Of a DNA stretch of 64,000 nt, positions 1 through 8,938 are shown one piece after another; position 1 is the first letter of the stretch, and each line of letters starts with the position of its first letter. The position numbers and the translations under genes are program-made. The stretch spans positions 1 through 64,000 of the forward strand of contig SCQE01000063.1 of NCBI GenBank assembly GCA_004321915.1, written 5' to 3'. Under the pieces are notes generated by a model. That model searched no databases and was not told the DNA's origin. It worked only from the letters and a program-made list of their open reading frames with translations. The stretch is from Nitrospirota bacterium. Its GTDB lineage: Bacteria > Nitrospirota > Thermodesulfovibrionia > Thermodesulfovibrionales > Dissulfurispiraceae.

Positions 1-124
1 CCCTGAACGGAAGGAATTTATCCCTATCGCTGGGAGCCTTTTTAAAGTGAATCAAGCGGCTTAAAGTCGTTGACTGGACTGTTACAAAAAACTTTTGTTC
101 GTAGAATTGAATTACAGACAATAA

Positions 125-412
125 TTAACGCCTTTTCCCCTCTATTTTGACCACAAGCCTTGCATCAAGGGCGACGGCTATTTTTTTAAGAGTCAAAAGT
201 TTGGGCAACCCATGAGTAAGCCCCTCAATTCTTGAAATCGTTGACTGAGGCATTCCGGTCTTTTTAGCAACATCCTCTTGAGTCATCTTCTTTTTAAGCC
301 GCTGCTCAATTATACTTTTTGCCAGCTCGTACTCAGGCAGAAGTTTATCATACTCCTCTTTTACCTTTTTGCTTTTTAAAAGCTCTTTTCTATGTTCCCT
401 GTAAGTTATCAT
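125..412 (-). CDS. XRE-family HTH antitoxin (HigA-like)
   Basis: 95-residue protein with a helix-turn-helix of the XRE/Cro type in its second half: residues about 35-85 carry MTQEDVAKKTG followed by PQSTISRIEG, the typical recognition helix. It lies 5 bp downstream of the RelE/HigB-like toxin gene, in the toxin-first order of HigBA modules. It would neutralise the toxin and repress the shared promoter. A Lys/Glu-rich N-terminal helix precedes the HTH. Family assignment is firm; the exact subfamily is not. Confidence 0.85.
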   Translation of the reverse strand: MITYREHRKELLKSKKVKEEYDKLLPEYELAKSIIEQRLKKKMTQEDVAKKTGMPQSTISRIEGLTHGLPKLLTLKKIAVALDARLVVKIEGKRR

Positions 413-417
413 CGTGG

Positions 418-771
418 CTACCCCTTTCTTGATAGATACTCTTCCATTCTTCTTTCTGCTATTTCGATCTCCCTGCCGGGAGTCTTGTCCGTTTTCTTTG
501 TAAATCCATGCAGCAGAATAAGTTTCTTGCCGGTAAAGGCAAAATAAAATATCCGGTGAATGTTTGACTTGTCCTTTATCCGTATTTCATAGAGTTTTTT
601 TGAACCGGTGATATGTTTTATATAAGGTTCTCTTACCTTTAATCCATAATCTTCCAATAGGTCTGCGATAAAAATATATTTAGCTTTGCTTTCGGGTGAT
701 AGCAAATCAATGAACTCTTTGACAGGGCATTTCCCATCACTTGTCACATAATAATCTATCGTCCAGTCCAT
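418..771 (-). CDS. RelE/HigB-like toxin (phage Gp49-like)
   Basis: 117-residue basic protein of the Gp49/HigB (RelE superfamily) type: an N-terminal WTIDYYVTSDGKCPVKEF motif, then LYEIRIKDKSNIHRIFYF and LLHGFTKKTDKTP, the usual core of these mRNA interferases. It is first in a two-gene operon with the XRE antitoxin. The predicted promoter sits directly against the start codon, so the mRNA may be leaderless. It probably cleaves mRNA on the ribosome, which is inferred from the family. Confidence 0.85.
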   Translation of the reverse strand: MDWTIDYYVTSDGKCPVKEFIDLLSPESKAKYIFIADLLEDYGLKVREPYIKHITGSKKLYEIRIKDKSNIHRIFYFAFTGKKLILLHGFTKKTDKTPGREIEIAERRMEEYLSRKG

Positions 772-776
772 GATTT

Positions 777-805
777 ATTGTATAGCATTAGTGCTATAAT
801 TGCAA
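777..805 (-). promoter_or_regulatory. Promoter and operator of the HigBA-like operon
   Basis: On the minus strand TTGCAA (800-805) and TACAAT (777-782) are separated by exactly 17 bases. A perfect 7-bp inverted repeat (781-798, TATAGCA-TTAG-TGCTATA) fills most of the spacer, as expected for an antitoxin operator. The -10 box ends 5 bases before the toxin ATG, which leaves almost no leader and no Shine-Dalgarno sequence. Confidence 0.6.
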
Positions 806-810
806 TCAAA

Positions 811-860
811 GTACCATTTCCGAAATAGCGATTGCTTCGGGACTTTGTCCCTCGCCGGGT
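811..860. repeat. Degenerate dispersed repeat, copy 1
   Basis: The stretch GTACCATTTCCGAAATAGCG followed by ATTGCTTCGGGACTTTGTCC closely resembles 41579-41630. Both resemble the widespread intergenic element with the core GATTGCTTCG...CTTCG...CTCGC...AATGAC, and an AATGAC also occurs at about 925. It sits between the toxin-antitoxin pair and DUF116 and has no coding potential. Confidence 0.5.
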
Positions 861-962
861 ATCTATCATTCGGAAAATACAAAAACTTTTTGAAAAGGCT
901 GGGTTCCCTTTGAACGCACTGCGGGAATGACAAAGATATCGTTACTGTTCTGAAACCGCGTT

Positions 963-1487
963 CTATTTCCCGAACAGCTCTATCGCTTCCCGGACCCTTT
1001 GCAGATCAACGCGGGTATTGACGCATGGGCCGAAAGGCCGCTCATTCTGTATGCCTATCGCAGGCATAGGGTAGGTGTCCACAAGCCCGCTGCTTAAGTC
1101 CCTTTCGCAGGCGACAGCGACAATAGCTTCGGGCTTCGCATCTTTTACTATCTTTCTTGCCAAGTTACCGCCTGTGGCCACAAATAACTTGAGCTGATTG
1201 TCGTCGGCCATCTGTATCAAATCTTTTATTTCGCAACGGCCGCAGCGTTTGCAGTTGTAGATGTCGTTTGTAATTCTCACATCGCAGTCATTGATCTGGA
1301 GGCAGTGCGGGAGCAGGAGCAGGATCCGTTTGGTTTTAAGTCGGGCTATGTCAGCCTTAACAAGCCTGTTGTTCAGATCTATTACGAACCTCTGCAAGCT
1401 CTCTTTTTTGTCTTTAAAAAAAGCCCCGACCAGCATAAGCAGCGGGTAAAGTATTTTTAGGACAAGACCTCTCAGTAAATGGTTCAT
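963..1487 (-). CDS. DUF116 family Fe-S-like protein
   Basis: 174-residue protein of the DUF116 family: a hydrophobic N-terminal helix (about residues 5-22, possible membrane anchor), the LLLLPHCLQ motif, then a cysteine cluster CDVRITNDIYNCKRCGRC that could bind an Fe-S cluster or zinc, a further Cys in VAVACERD, and a Cys near the C-terminus (GPCVNTR). The function of the family is not established. It is transcribed away from the hydrogenase-like operon, sharing a 147-bp intergenic region. Confidence 0.8.
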   Translation of the reverse strand: MNHLLRGLVLKILYPLLMLVGAFFKDKKESLQRFVIDLNNRLVKADIARLKTKRILLLLPHCLQINDCDVRITNDIYNCKRCGRCEIKDLIQMADDNQLKLFVATGGNLARKIVKDAKPEAIVAVACERDLSSGLVDTYPMPAIGIQNERPFGPCVNTRVDLQRVREAIELFGK

Positions 1488-1634
1488 AGAAGCTCTATTT
1501 TCGGCAAATTACCGGGTGAAAAGCAAGCGTATCGTCTGTCCGAACATACAAAAATCGTGGATTTGACAAAAAAGCCCCAATGAATTATTATCCAAAATCG
1601 AACAAAATTTTGAAGTATGGAAGACGTTCTTTAA

Positions 1635-3689
1635 ATGATACAGTTGACTCTGACCCCGTTAAACCTTGCTTCTTTTGCTATCATCCTGTTGCTGGCGCAG
1701 ACGGCAATAGCCTCCATATTAAGAAAAAACGAACGCCTGATGGTCCCGGTCTGCTTTGCCTTGTCCTCAGCCGCCTCTTTTGCAGCAACGGCAGCCGGCG
1801 TATGGACGGTCGGTCTCGGTTCCTCGAGCAGCGCGGTAATGGCCCTCGGTCTGCCGGGGCTTCCGTTTCACTTGAGATTAGACCCTCTTTCAGGCTACTT
1901 CCTCGGACTTATAGGCCTTTTGTCCTTTTTTGTTTCGATATATTCGATCGGATACGTAAAAGGGTTCATAGGACACAGGCCTATTGCGCGTCTCTGCATT
2001 TTTTACGGGCTGTTTATTGCAGGCATGTTCATGGTTGTGCTTGCGGACGATGCCTTGTTCTTTTTGATCTCTTGGGAAACTATGGCTGCTGCGTCCTATT
2101 TCCTTGTGATGTTCGAGGACGAGCGCGTTGAGAACAGACGGGCGGCTTTCCTGTATATTGTCGTGGCGCATGTAGGCGCTGTGGCAATACTGCTTGCGTT
2201 CGGTGTTATGGCAGGTCTTGCAACCGGTTTCGATAATTTCAGCGGCTTTACCTTTGACGCTATGCGTCAGGCCGATTTCCCCCCTGAATGGGCCACCGTC
2301 GCCTTTCTGCTCGCTTTCTTCGGATTCGGGGCAAAGGCGGGTATCGTTCCAATGCATGTCTGGCTTCCGGAGGCGCATCCGGTTGCCCCGTCTAATGTAT
2401 CGGCCCTTATGAGCGGCGTTATGCTTAAAACCGCTGTATACGGGATACTGAGAGTCACATTCGATCTTATAAAAATCATTCCGTGGTGGTGGGGCGCGCT
2501 CGTCCTTGCACTTGGGATCATATCTGCTTTGATGGGCATTCTATATGCCATGATGGAAAAAGACCTGAAGCGGCTTCTCGCGTATTCGTCCGTGGAAAAC
2601 ATCGGCATTATCATGATTGGCGTCGGAATGGCCATGGTATTTAAATCCTTCGGTCAGGGAATTTTTGCCGCGCTGGCCCTTATCGCAGCTTTATATCACG
2701 CTGTGAACCACGCGATGTTCAAAGGGCTGTTATTCATGGGAGCTGGCGCAGTGCTGCATGCCACCCATGAGAGGAACATGGAAGAGATGGGCGGCCTGAT
2801 CCATAAAATGCCGTGGACAGCGGCGCTTTTTTTAATCGGCTGTGTTTCGATCTCGGCGCTGCCGCCTTTTAACGGCTTTGTTTCCGAGTGGTTGACCTTT
2901 CAGGCATTTCTGCTCTCGCCTGCATTGCCCAGCCCCCTGATGAAACTCCTCATGCCCCTAGGAGCGGCCCTGCTTGCGCTGACCGCGGCCCTTGCCGCCG
3001 CCTGTTTCGTCAAGGCCTTTGGCGTAACTTTTCTAGGCAACTGGAGGGGGCGCCATCGTACGCAAGTGCAAGAGACATGCTGGCCTATACGTATCGCGAT
3101 GGGTATGGCCGCGACCTCATGTCTGCTTCTCGGCATACTGCCTACCGTATTTATAGACTGGATGGACGTTATAGCAGAGCAGCTGACAGGCGGAAAACTC
3201 GCGACTTCGGCAGGCGCGGTAGGCTGGATGTGGCTTACGCCCATAGCGCCTGAGCGGGCGTCGTATTCAGGACTTGTGGTTTTTTCAGGAATTCTTGCGG
3301 TTTACGCTATCGTCTATATAATCCTGCATGTCAATCCGGGCAAGATACGGCGCGGGCATGTTTGGGATTGCGGTTTTGAAAAGCTTACGAACAGGATGCA
3401 GTATAATGCCATATCTTTTTCGATGCCGATCCGAAGGATATTCGGTTTTCTGTTCAATATAAAAGAAGAAGTGCGCCTCGTTCCGCAACAGGCCCATTCC
3501 GCCTTCCCTCAGAAATTGATCTATTCACTAAGGATAAGGGACCGCTTTTGGAACTGGATCTACAAGCCGGTCGCGGACGCAAGCTTCTGGCTTTCAAGAA
3601 GGGTCGGGAGGCTGCAGCAGGGCCGCATAAACACGTATCTCATATATTCTTTCGTAACTATTATCCTGCTTTTGCTTTTTGTGAGGTGA
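1635..3689 (+). CDS. hyfB: HyfB-like proton-pumping membrane subunit (NuoL/N-type)
   Basis: 684-residue polytopic membrane protein of the proton-conducting Mrp/NuoL/HyfB family, with about 15 hydrophobic segments. The conserved antiporter core is visible, including the TM7-8 region FGFGAKAGIVPMHVWLPEAHP and the helix-12-type HAMFKGLLFMGAGAVLHATH, with the usual charged Lys and His residues. It opens a six-gene operon (hyfB-C-E-F-G-I) with 2-5 bp spacings or overlaps. Its role is ion translocation coupled to the soluble redox arm. The length fits HyfB (about 670). Confidence 0.9.
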   Translation: MIQLTLTPLNLASFAIILLLAQTAIASILRKNERLMVPVCFALSSAASFAATAAGVWTVGLGSSSSAVMALGLPGLPFHLRLDPLSGYFLGLIGLLSFFVSIYSIGYVKGFIGHRPIARLCIFYGLFIAGMFMVVLADDALFFLISWETMAAASYFLVMFEDERVENRRAAFLYIVVAHVGAVAILLAFGVMAGLATGFDNFSGFTFDAMRQADFPPEWATVAFLLAFFGFGAKAGIVPMHVWLPEAHPVAPSNVSALMSGVMLKTAVYGILRVTFDLIKIIPWWWGALVLALGIISALMGILYAMMEKDLKRLLAYSSVENIGIIMIGVGMAMVFKSFGQGIFAALALIAALYHAVNHAMFKGLLFMGAGAVLHATHERNMEEMGGLIHKMPWTAALFLIGCVSISALPPFNGFVSEWLTFQAFLLSPALPSPLMKLLMPLGAALLALTAALAAACFVKAFGVTFLGNWRGRHRTQVQETCWPIRIAMGMAATSCLLLGILPTVFIDWMDVIAEQLTGGKLATSAGAVGWMWLTPIAPERASYSGLVVFSGILAVYAIVYIILHVNPGKIRRGHVWDCGFEKLTNRMQYNAISFSMPIRRIFGFLFNIKEEVRLVPQQAHSAFPQKLIYSLRIRDRFWNWIYKPVADASFWLSRRVGRLQQGRINTYLIYSFVTIILLLLFVR

Positions 3690-3691
3690 AG

Positions 3692-4630
3692 GTGGCCGGA
3701 TTTATCATAGAAATATTACAAATCGCGCTTGTAATAGGGCTTGCCCCGATCTTTGCGGGATGGGTCAAGATGCTCAAATGCTGGTCTCAGGGGCGTTCGT
3801 CGCCGAGCATCCTTCAGCCTTACAGGAACCTGTTGAAGTTATTTTCGAAAGATATTATTCTGGCCGAAAACGCCTCATGGATATTCCGCTTCACGCCGTA
3901 TCTCGTGTTCGGCACAGGGGTGCTGGTCAGCGCGATTATTCCGTTGTTGTCCACAGACCTGCCGTTGGCCCTGACCGCCGATGTAATAGTCTTGGTGTCC
4001 CTGTTCGCCATCGCACGGTTTTTTACGGCGCTGGCCGGTATGGACATAGGCACGGCCTTCGGCGGCATGGGGTCAAGCAGAGAGATGATGATCGCATCCA
4101 TATCAGAACCCGCAATGCTTATGGCGATATTTACGGTGTCGCTCTCGTGCGGGTCAACGTCCCTTTCACGCATCGTAGAGGTCATTTACAGTCCTGCAAG
4201 CGTGATCAAACCGTCCTTGGCCTTTGCCTTTATCGCTTTTGTCCTCATCACCTTGGCAGAAACAGGCAGGGTGCCTGTGGACAATCCGGCCACGCATCTC
4301 GAACTTACAATGGTACATGAAGCGATGATACTCGAATATTCGGGAAGGCATTTGGCGCTTATAGAGTGGGCCGGCATGATGAAGCTGTTTCTTTTTATCT
4401 CGCTGGGGGTCGCGCTGTTTGCTCCGGTGGGGATTGCGGTTTCTACGAACCCGGCAGGCATTCCGCTCGCCTTCGTTTATTTGTCGCTAAAGCTCGGATT
4501 TTCGGGCATCGTAATAGTTTTAATAGAGACCGGGCTTGCCAAAATGCGGCTCTTCAGACTGACCGAATTTTTAGGTGCGGCGTTTTTGATGGCCACACTG
4601 GGGATGCTATCATTTTTTATGCTGGAGTAG
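3692..4630 (+). CDS. hyfC: HyfC-like membrane subunit (NuoH-type)
   Basis: About 312 residues, homologous to HyfC/HycD and NuoH, the membrane anchor that joins the peripheral arm to the ion-pumping arm. The GTG start at 3692 lies 2 bp after the hyfB stop behind GAGGTGAAG; the open frame extends further upstream, but that part overlaps hyfB and is not like the family. Conserved features include the Q-site-like segments ILQPYRNLLKLFSKD and AETGRVPVDNPATHLELTMVHE, the latter with the glutamates typical of NuoH/HyfC. Confidence 0.9.
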   Translation: MAGFIIEILQIALVIGLAPIFAGWVKMLKCWSQGRSSPSILQPYRNLLKLFSKDIILAENASWIFRFTPYLVFGTGVLVSAIIPLLSTDLPLALTADVIVLVSLFAIARFFTALAGMDIGTAFGGMGSSREMMIASISEPAMLMAIFTVSLSCGSTSLSRIVEVIYSPASVIKPSLAFAFIAFVLITLAETGRVPVDNPATHLELTMVHEAMILEYSGRHLALIEWAGMMKLFLFISLGVALFAPVGIAVSTNPAGIPLAFVYLSLKLGFSGIVIVLIETGLAKMRLFRLTEFLGAAFLMATLGMLSFFMLE

Positions 4631-4634
4631 AATT

Positions 4635-5300
4635 ATGAATATTCAGACAATAACACAAATAAACAGCTTTCTCGCCGCTTTTGTGCTGCTCACGGCCTTC
4701 GGCATGTTGGCGCAAAAAAAGATAAACAGCCTTATACACCTTTTCACATGGCAGGGGCTTTTCCTTTCGATAAATACAGCGATAGTCGGCTATGTTGCCG
4801 GAAGACACCATCTTTACATATCGTCGGTGCTTACGCTCGCCCTGAAAGTTATTCTTTTGCCTTATATCCTGCATCTCCTTATCGCCCGTTTGAAGATCCG
4901 CAAAGATGTAGAAACAATCGTCAACATTCCGGCAACCATGCTCATCGGCATCGCCCTCGTAATATTCTCTTATCATCTGACCGCACCTGTAAGAGAGCTT
5001 TCCACCTTTATAACACGTTCGACACTTGCAATAGCGCTTGCCACGGTCATGATAGGCCTATTGATGATGATTACCAGAAAGCATGCCGTCACCCAGATTA
5101 TAGGTTTTCTCGCAATGGAAAACGGCCTCTTCTTTGCCGCCACAAGCGCGACCTATGGGATGCCTCTCGTGGTAGAGCTGGGTGTGGCGCTCGACGTTCT
5201 TATAGCCGCTTTTATATTCGGCATGTTTTTCTTTCAGATACACACAACCTTTGACAGTCTCGATGTGGACCAGATGGCGCGTCTGAAGGAGGAGAGCTGA
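4635..5300 (+). CDS. hyfE: HyfE-like membrane subunit
   Basis: 221-residue protein with about seven hydrophobic segments, matching HyfE of hydrogenase-4-type complexes (an NuoK-like C-terminal half with MTRKHAVTQIIGFLAMENG). It starts 4 bp after hyfC and ends 4 bp before hyfF. A glutamate in the helix around FLAMENGLF corresponds to the NuoK-type channel glutamate. It forms part of the ion-translocating membrane arm. Confidence 0.88.
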   Translation: MNIQTITQINSFLAAFVLLTAFGMLAQKKINSLIHLFTWQGLFLSINTAIVGYVAGRHHLYISSVLTLALKVILLPYILHLLIARLKIRKDVETIVNIPATMLIGIALVIFSYHLTAPVRELSTFITRSTLAIALATVMIGLLMMITRKHAVTQIIGFLAMENGLFFAATSATYGMPLVVELGVALDVLIAAFIFGMFFFQIHTTFDSLDVDQMARLKEES

Positions 5301-5304
5301 AATA

Positions 5305-6765
5305 ATGCAGAACAGCGCTGTGCTGCTTATTCTGTTGGGGACGCCTCTCTTTGCTGCGGCGGTCCTCGCCTTTGTGGGAGACAGGCGGTTTGCGCCCGAA
5401 GTCAATATCGCGGGCTCGGCCGCGACTTTTGCGGCAGGCCTCGGCCTTGCCTTCGAGGTGTATAAACAGGGCTCTATGCTGGCCGGAGGAAACTTCTTTT
5501 TTGTGGATGCGTTCAATGTCTATCTTGCGGTCCTCACATCCTTTGTCTCTATGACCACCGCCATCTTCAGCCGGCCTTACATGCGGAGAGAAAGGGAGCA
5601 CGGAAGGGTCGGCCACTGGGGCATGCGTTTCTATCACGCGATGTTCCAACTGTTCATATTTGCGATGCTCCTCTGTCTGCTTACAAACAATATCGGCGTG
5701 TTATGGATAGCTATGGAACTTGCTACATTGTCCACGGTCCTTCTCGTATCGCTTTACAGAACGCCGACAGCCATAGAAGCGGCATGGAAATATTTTATCC
5801 TGTGCGGTGTCGGAATAGCGCAGGCGCTCTTTGGAACGGTGCTGCTCTATTTTGCGGCCGAAAGAGTGCTTGGTGAAGGGGGGCAGGCCCTTCTCTGGAC
5901 AAACCTGAGCCTTGTAAGCGACAAGCTCGAACCTACGATACTCTCCCTTGCCTTTGTCTTTTTGATGGTGGGCTACGGCACAAAGGTAGGGCTTGTGCCC
6001 CTCCACAACTGGCTGCCTGACGCTCACAGCGAAGGCCCGACCCCCATATCGGCGGTGCTTTCGGGACTGCTTCTTAATATCGCGCTTTATGCCCTTGTAA
6101 GATGCAAAGTGCTTGTTGACGGCGCGACACATTCACATCATGCCGGCGATATAATGATGGGCTTCGGAATACTCTCTATACTGGTTGCTTCTTTTTCCCT
6201 GCTCAGGCAGAAGGACATAAAGCGTATGTTTTCGTATTCTTCGATAGAACATATGGGCATAGCCACCTTTGCCTTCGGACTCGGCGGTCCAGTCGCGACC
6301 TTCGGCGCGCTTCTGCATATGCTGGTCCACAGCCTTGCCAAGTCAGCGATATTTTTCACTGTAGGGCATGCCTCGCAAATGCACCGCACTCAGGAGATGG
6401 ACAGGATAAAAGGCCTCTTCAAAGGCAACCCTCTGGTAGGCTGGGGTTTTATGTTCGGAGCGATGGCCATTGTGGGAATGCCCCCTTTCGGTGTTTTTAC
6501 AAGCGAGTTCCTGATACTGACGGCAACGATGAAAAGCGCGCCTCTTATGACACCCTTTCTTCTTCTGGGGCTTGGAGTGGCGTTTGCGGCCATATTCAGA
6601 AAGGTGCAAACAATGGTCGCGGGAGATGTCCCGGAATACCAGACCCCGGTGAAAGCGGCCCATGTTCCGGTCATGCTTCACATGGCGATTGTGCTCGCAA
6701 TCGGGATTTATCTGCCGGATTTTTTAAACAACTGGTTTCATACCGCAGTGGAGCTGATTAAATAG
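5305..6765 (+). CDS. hyfF: HyfF-like proton-pumping membrane subunit (NuoM/N-type)
   Basis: 486-residue second antiporter-like subunit. It has about 14 TM segments and the hallmark GTKVGLVPLHNWLPDAHSEGP and HSLAKSAIFFTVGHASQMHRT motifs, with the lysines and histidines used in proton transfer. With hyfB it gives the complex two antiporter-type modules; no HyfD-like third copy is present. Spacing to hyfG is 2 bp. Confidence 0.9.
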   Translation: MQNSAVLLILLGTPLFAAAVLAFVGDRRFAPEVNIAGSAATFAAGLGLAFEVYKQGSMLAGGNFFFVDAFNVYLAVLTSFVSMTTAIFSRPYMRREREHGRVGHWGMRFYHAMFQLFIFAMLLCLLTNNIGVLWIAMELATLSTVLLVSLYRTPTAIEAAWKYFILCGVGIAQALFGTVLLYFAAERVLGEGGQALLWTNLSLVSDKLEPTILSLAFVFLMVGYGTKVGLVPLHNWLPDAHSEGPTPISAVLSGLLLNIALYALVRCKVLVDGATHSHHAGDIMMGFGILSILVASFSLLRQKDIKRMFSYSSIEHMGIATFAFGLGGPVATFGALLHMLVHSLAKSAIFFTVGHASQMHRTQEMDRIKGLFKGNPLVGWGFMFGAMAIVGMPPFGVFTSEFLILTATMKSAPLMTPFLLLGLGVAFAAIFRKVQTMVAGDVPEYQTPVKAAHVPVMLHMAIVLAIGIYLPDFLNNWFHTAVELIK

Positions 6766-6767
6766 AG

Positions 6768-8333
6768 ATGCTGAAAGAAGCTATAGACAATGTTTTAGGC
6801 ACGGCCGCAGCCTACAGCGAGCGGCAGTTCCCGGGCTCTGTGACTTCATGCACTGTTCCGAGGGGCCGTTTTGCGGATGCCGCAAAGGTCATGAAAAAAG
6901 CCTATGCTTTACTTGCCGCAGAATGGGCTGCCGATGAAACGCCGTTCGGCGGCGGGTTCGCGGTATATGCCTGCTTCCGCTTTGCAAACGAATACATGAT
7001 CATACGTACGGAGGTCCCGGTCGACGACCCGACCTTTCCGAGCCTCACAAAAAAATTCGTACCCGCCTATCGCTTTGAACGACAGATCCATAGTTTAATG
7101 GGGCTTATTCCTGAAGGCCATCCGGACCTGAGACCGTGGATAAAATTTGAGGATTGGCCTGAGGACGCATGGCCTTTGCGAAAAAGCTTTAACTCTCCAA
7201 AACCTTTGCCGTATGTGAATGGAAAGTATCAATGGATCAAGGCTGAAGGCGAAGGGGTTTACGAGATACCGGTCGGGCCTGTTCACGCCGGAATTATAGA
7301 GCCCGGACACTTCCGTTTTCAGGCGGTCGGAGAGATGATAGTAAACCTTGAAGAGCGTCTGGGCTATGTGCATAAAGGCATAGAGAAGCGTTTTGAATCT
7401 CTCTCGTGGCAGGAAGGGGCGAAGCTGGCAGGGCGGGTTTCCGGCGACACTACCGTAGCCCACGGCATAGCATATTCTATGGCTGTAGAGGCCATGACCC
7501 AAAACCGGGTCTCCGATCGGGCGCATTGGCTAAGGGCGCTGTTTCTCGAAAGGGAGCGCATAGCAAACCACCTCGGAGATATCGGCGCAATCTGTAACGA
7601 TGTGGCCTTTGCCTTCATGCTTTATCAGACGGCAAGGCTTAAAGAGATGCTGCTTCGTACGAATCTGGATCTTTTCGGACATAGGTTCATTATGGACAGA
7701 GCGCTGCCCGGAGGGGTGACCGTCGATATAAGCGAAACCGGCAAAGAAGCAATAAAAGAGGAGCTTGATAAGCTGTCGGACGATTTTGAAAGGCTCGTCA
7801 CGGTCTATGATGAAAGTGCGTCCCTTGAAGACAGGGTAAGGGAGACCGGCGTACTTACTCCTGAAAAGGCCCGGAGTCTCTGTACAGTCGGCATTGTTGC
7901 GCGGGCAAGCGGCCTCAACCTTGACTGTAGAATACAGAACCCTTTCCCGCCGTATGACCGGTTTGAGATAAAAGTGCCCGTACTGATATCGGGAGACGCG
8001 CATGCGCGCGCATGGGTGAGGGTTGAAGAGGTGAGAGAGTCGATCCGGATTATCCGGTTCATTCTCGAAAACATGCCTGAAGGGCCGATTAAGGTCAATC
8101 TTGCCCGTCCGGCCCCGGATACCGCAGGATTTGCCGCTGTCGAGGGTTGGAGAGGAGAGATAATTTATTGGGTCCAAGCCGGGACCAGAGGTGAAATAAA
8201 CCGCTGCATGGTCCGCGATCCTTCCAGCGTTAACTGGCTCGGTCTCGAACAGGCGATACCCGGAAACATTGTCCCGGACTTTCCGCTTTGCAACAAGAGT
8301 TTCAACCAATCGTATTCGGGGCATGACCTATGA
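6768..8333 (+). CDS. hyfG: HyfG/HycE-like large subunit lacking Ni-binding cysteines
   Basis: 521 residues: an NuoC-like domain (about 1-150) fused to an NuoD/[NiFe] hydrogenase large-subunit domain (about 165-521), the architecture of HycE/HyfG. The two cysteine pairs that hold the NiFe site are absent. The RxCGxC position reads RVSGDTTVAH (223-232) and the C-terminal DPCxxC position reads DPSSVN (484-489). The protein ends on SGHDL with no cleavable maturation tail evident. This is the pattern of Ehr complexes, so it should not be annotated as an active hydrogenase. The substrate is unknown; quinone or ferredoxin chemistry is conceivable. Confidence 0.9.
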   Translation: MLKEAIDNVLGTAAAYSERQFPGSVTSCTVPRGRFADAAKVMKKAYALLAAEWAADETPFGGGFAVYACFRFANEYMIIRTEVPVDDPTFPSLTKKFVPAYRFERQIHSLMGLIPEGHPDLRPWIKFEDWPEDAWPLRKSFNSPKPLPYVNGKYQWIKAEGEGVYEIPVGPVHAGIIEPGHFRFQAVGEMIVNLEERLGYVHKGIEKRFESLSWQEGAKLAGRVSGDTTVAHGIAYSMAVEAMTQNRVSDRAHWLRALFLERERIANHLGDIGAICNDVAFAFMLYQTARLKEMLLRTNLDLFGHRFIMDRALPGGVTVDISETGKEAIKEELDKLSDDFERLVTVYDESASLEDRVRETGVLTPEKARSLCTVGIVARASGLNLDCRIQNPFPPYDRFEIKVPVLISGDAHARAWVRVEEVRESIRIIRFILENMPEGPIKVNLARPAPDTAGFAAVEGWRGEIIYWVQAGTRGEINRCMVRDPSSVNWLGLEQAIPGNIVPDFPLCNKSFNQSYSGHDL

Positions 8334-8848
8334 TAAGAATACTGCACCAGATATTCAGGACAGGCATTGTGACCGAACCGCTTCCTCAGGCTGTTGAAGA
8401 CGAAATATCGGTTGTCGGCGCAAAACTCGAAGAGGCGGTAAAAAAATATTTTCGCGGAAGCCTCACCATAAGGGAAGTGGATGCCGGCTCCTGCAATGGC
8501 TGCGAACTCGAGATACATGCGATAAATAATCCCGTCTACAACTGCGAGCGCTTCGGTATTCAATTCACGGCATCCCCGCGCTTTGCGGATATGCTGCTGG
8601 TCACCGGCCCTGTGTCAAGAAATATGGCGGTAGCCTTAAAAAGGACTTACGACTCAACCCCGTCGCCCAAGCTTGTAGTGGCTGTGGGCGATTGCGGATG
8701 CAACGGCGGAATATTCGGAGAAAGCTACGCCTCTTTAGGCGGGGTGGATACAGTGATTCCCGTGGATGTGCTTATTCACGGATGCCCTCCGCCCCCCGCA
8801 GCCATCTTGAACGGCATACTGCGCGCAATCGAAAGCAAAGAAGAATAA
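8330..8848 (+). CDS. hyfI: HyfI-like small subunit (NuoB-type, one [4Fe-4S])
   Basis: 172 residues, homologous to NuoB and the small subunit of group 4 hydrogenases. The proximal (N2-like) [4Fe-4S] ligands are intact: SCNGCE (C55, C58), GDCGC (C122) and HGCPP (C152). It overlaps hyfG by 4 bp. An intact Fe-S subunit beside a large subunit without Ni ligands indicates a retained electron-transfer role. No ferredoxin-like HyfH/NuoI gene follows; the operon ends here and a tRNA comes next. Confidence 0.9.
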   Translation: MIRILHQIFRTGIVTEPLPQAVEDEISVVGAKLEEAVKKYFRGSLTIREVDAGSCNGCELEIHAINNPVYNCERFGIQFTASPRFADMLLVTGPVSRNMAVALKRTYDSTPSPKLVVAVGDCGCNGGIFGESYASLGGVDTVIPVDVLIHGCPPPPAAILNGILRAIESKEE

Positions 8849-8865
8849 GAAAACCCCGCCGGATT

Positions 8866-8900
8866 TTGACACTACCGGACACTTTGTGATAGGCTATAAT
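8866..8900 (+). promoter_or_regulatory. Possible tRNA-Leu promoter
   Basis: TATAAT (8895-8900) lies 38 bases before the tRNA. A perfect TTGACA (8866-8871) is upstream, but the 23-base spacing is too long for a standard sigma-70 pair, so the real -35 may be a weaker hexamer nearer 8872. The -10 box is convincing and the -35 is not. Confidence 0.35.
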
Positions 8901-8938
8901 GTTCTGCAACTCGTTGATGCTCTAAGATAATTTCCACA

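Noticed and set aside
1-124. Coding region at the window edge
   Set aside because: No convincing frame in either direction; nothing recognisable.
7530-8324. 264-codon minus-strand frame inside hyfG
   Set aside because: Antisense to a clear gene, no homology pattern, no ribosome-binding site.
6768-8333. Active [NiFe] hydrogenase large subunit
   Set aside because: Both Ni-binding CxxC pairs are replaced, so the gene cannot encode a NiFe active site.
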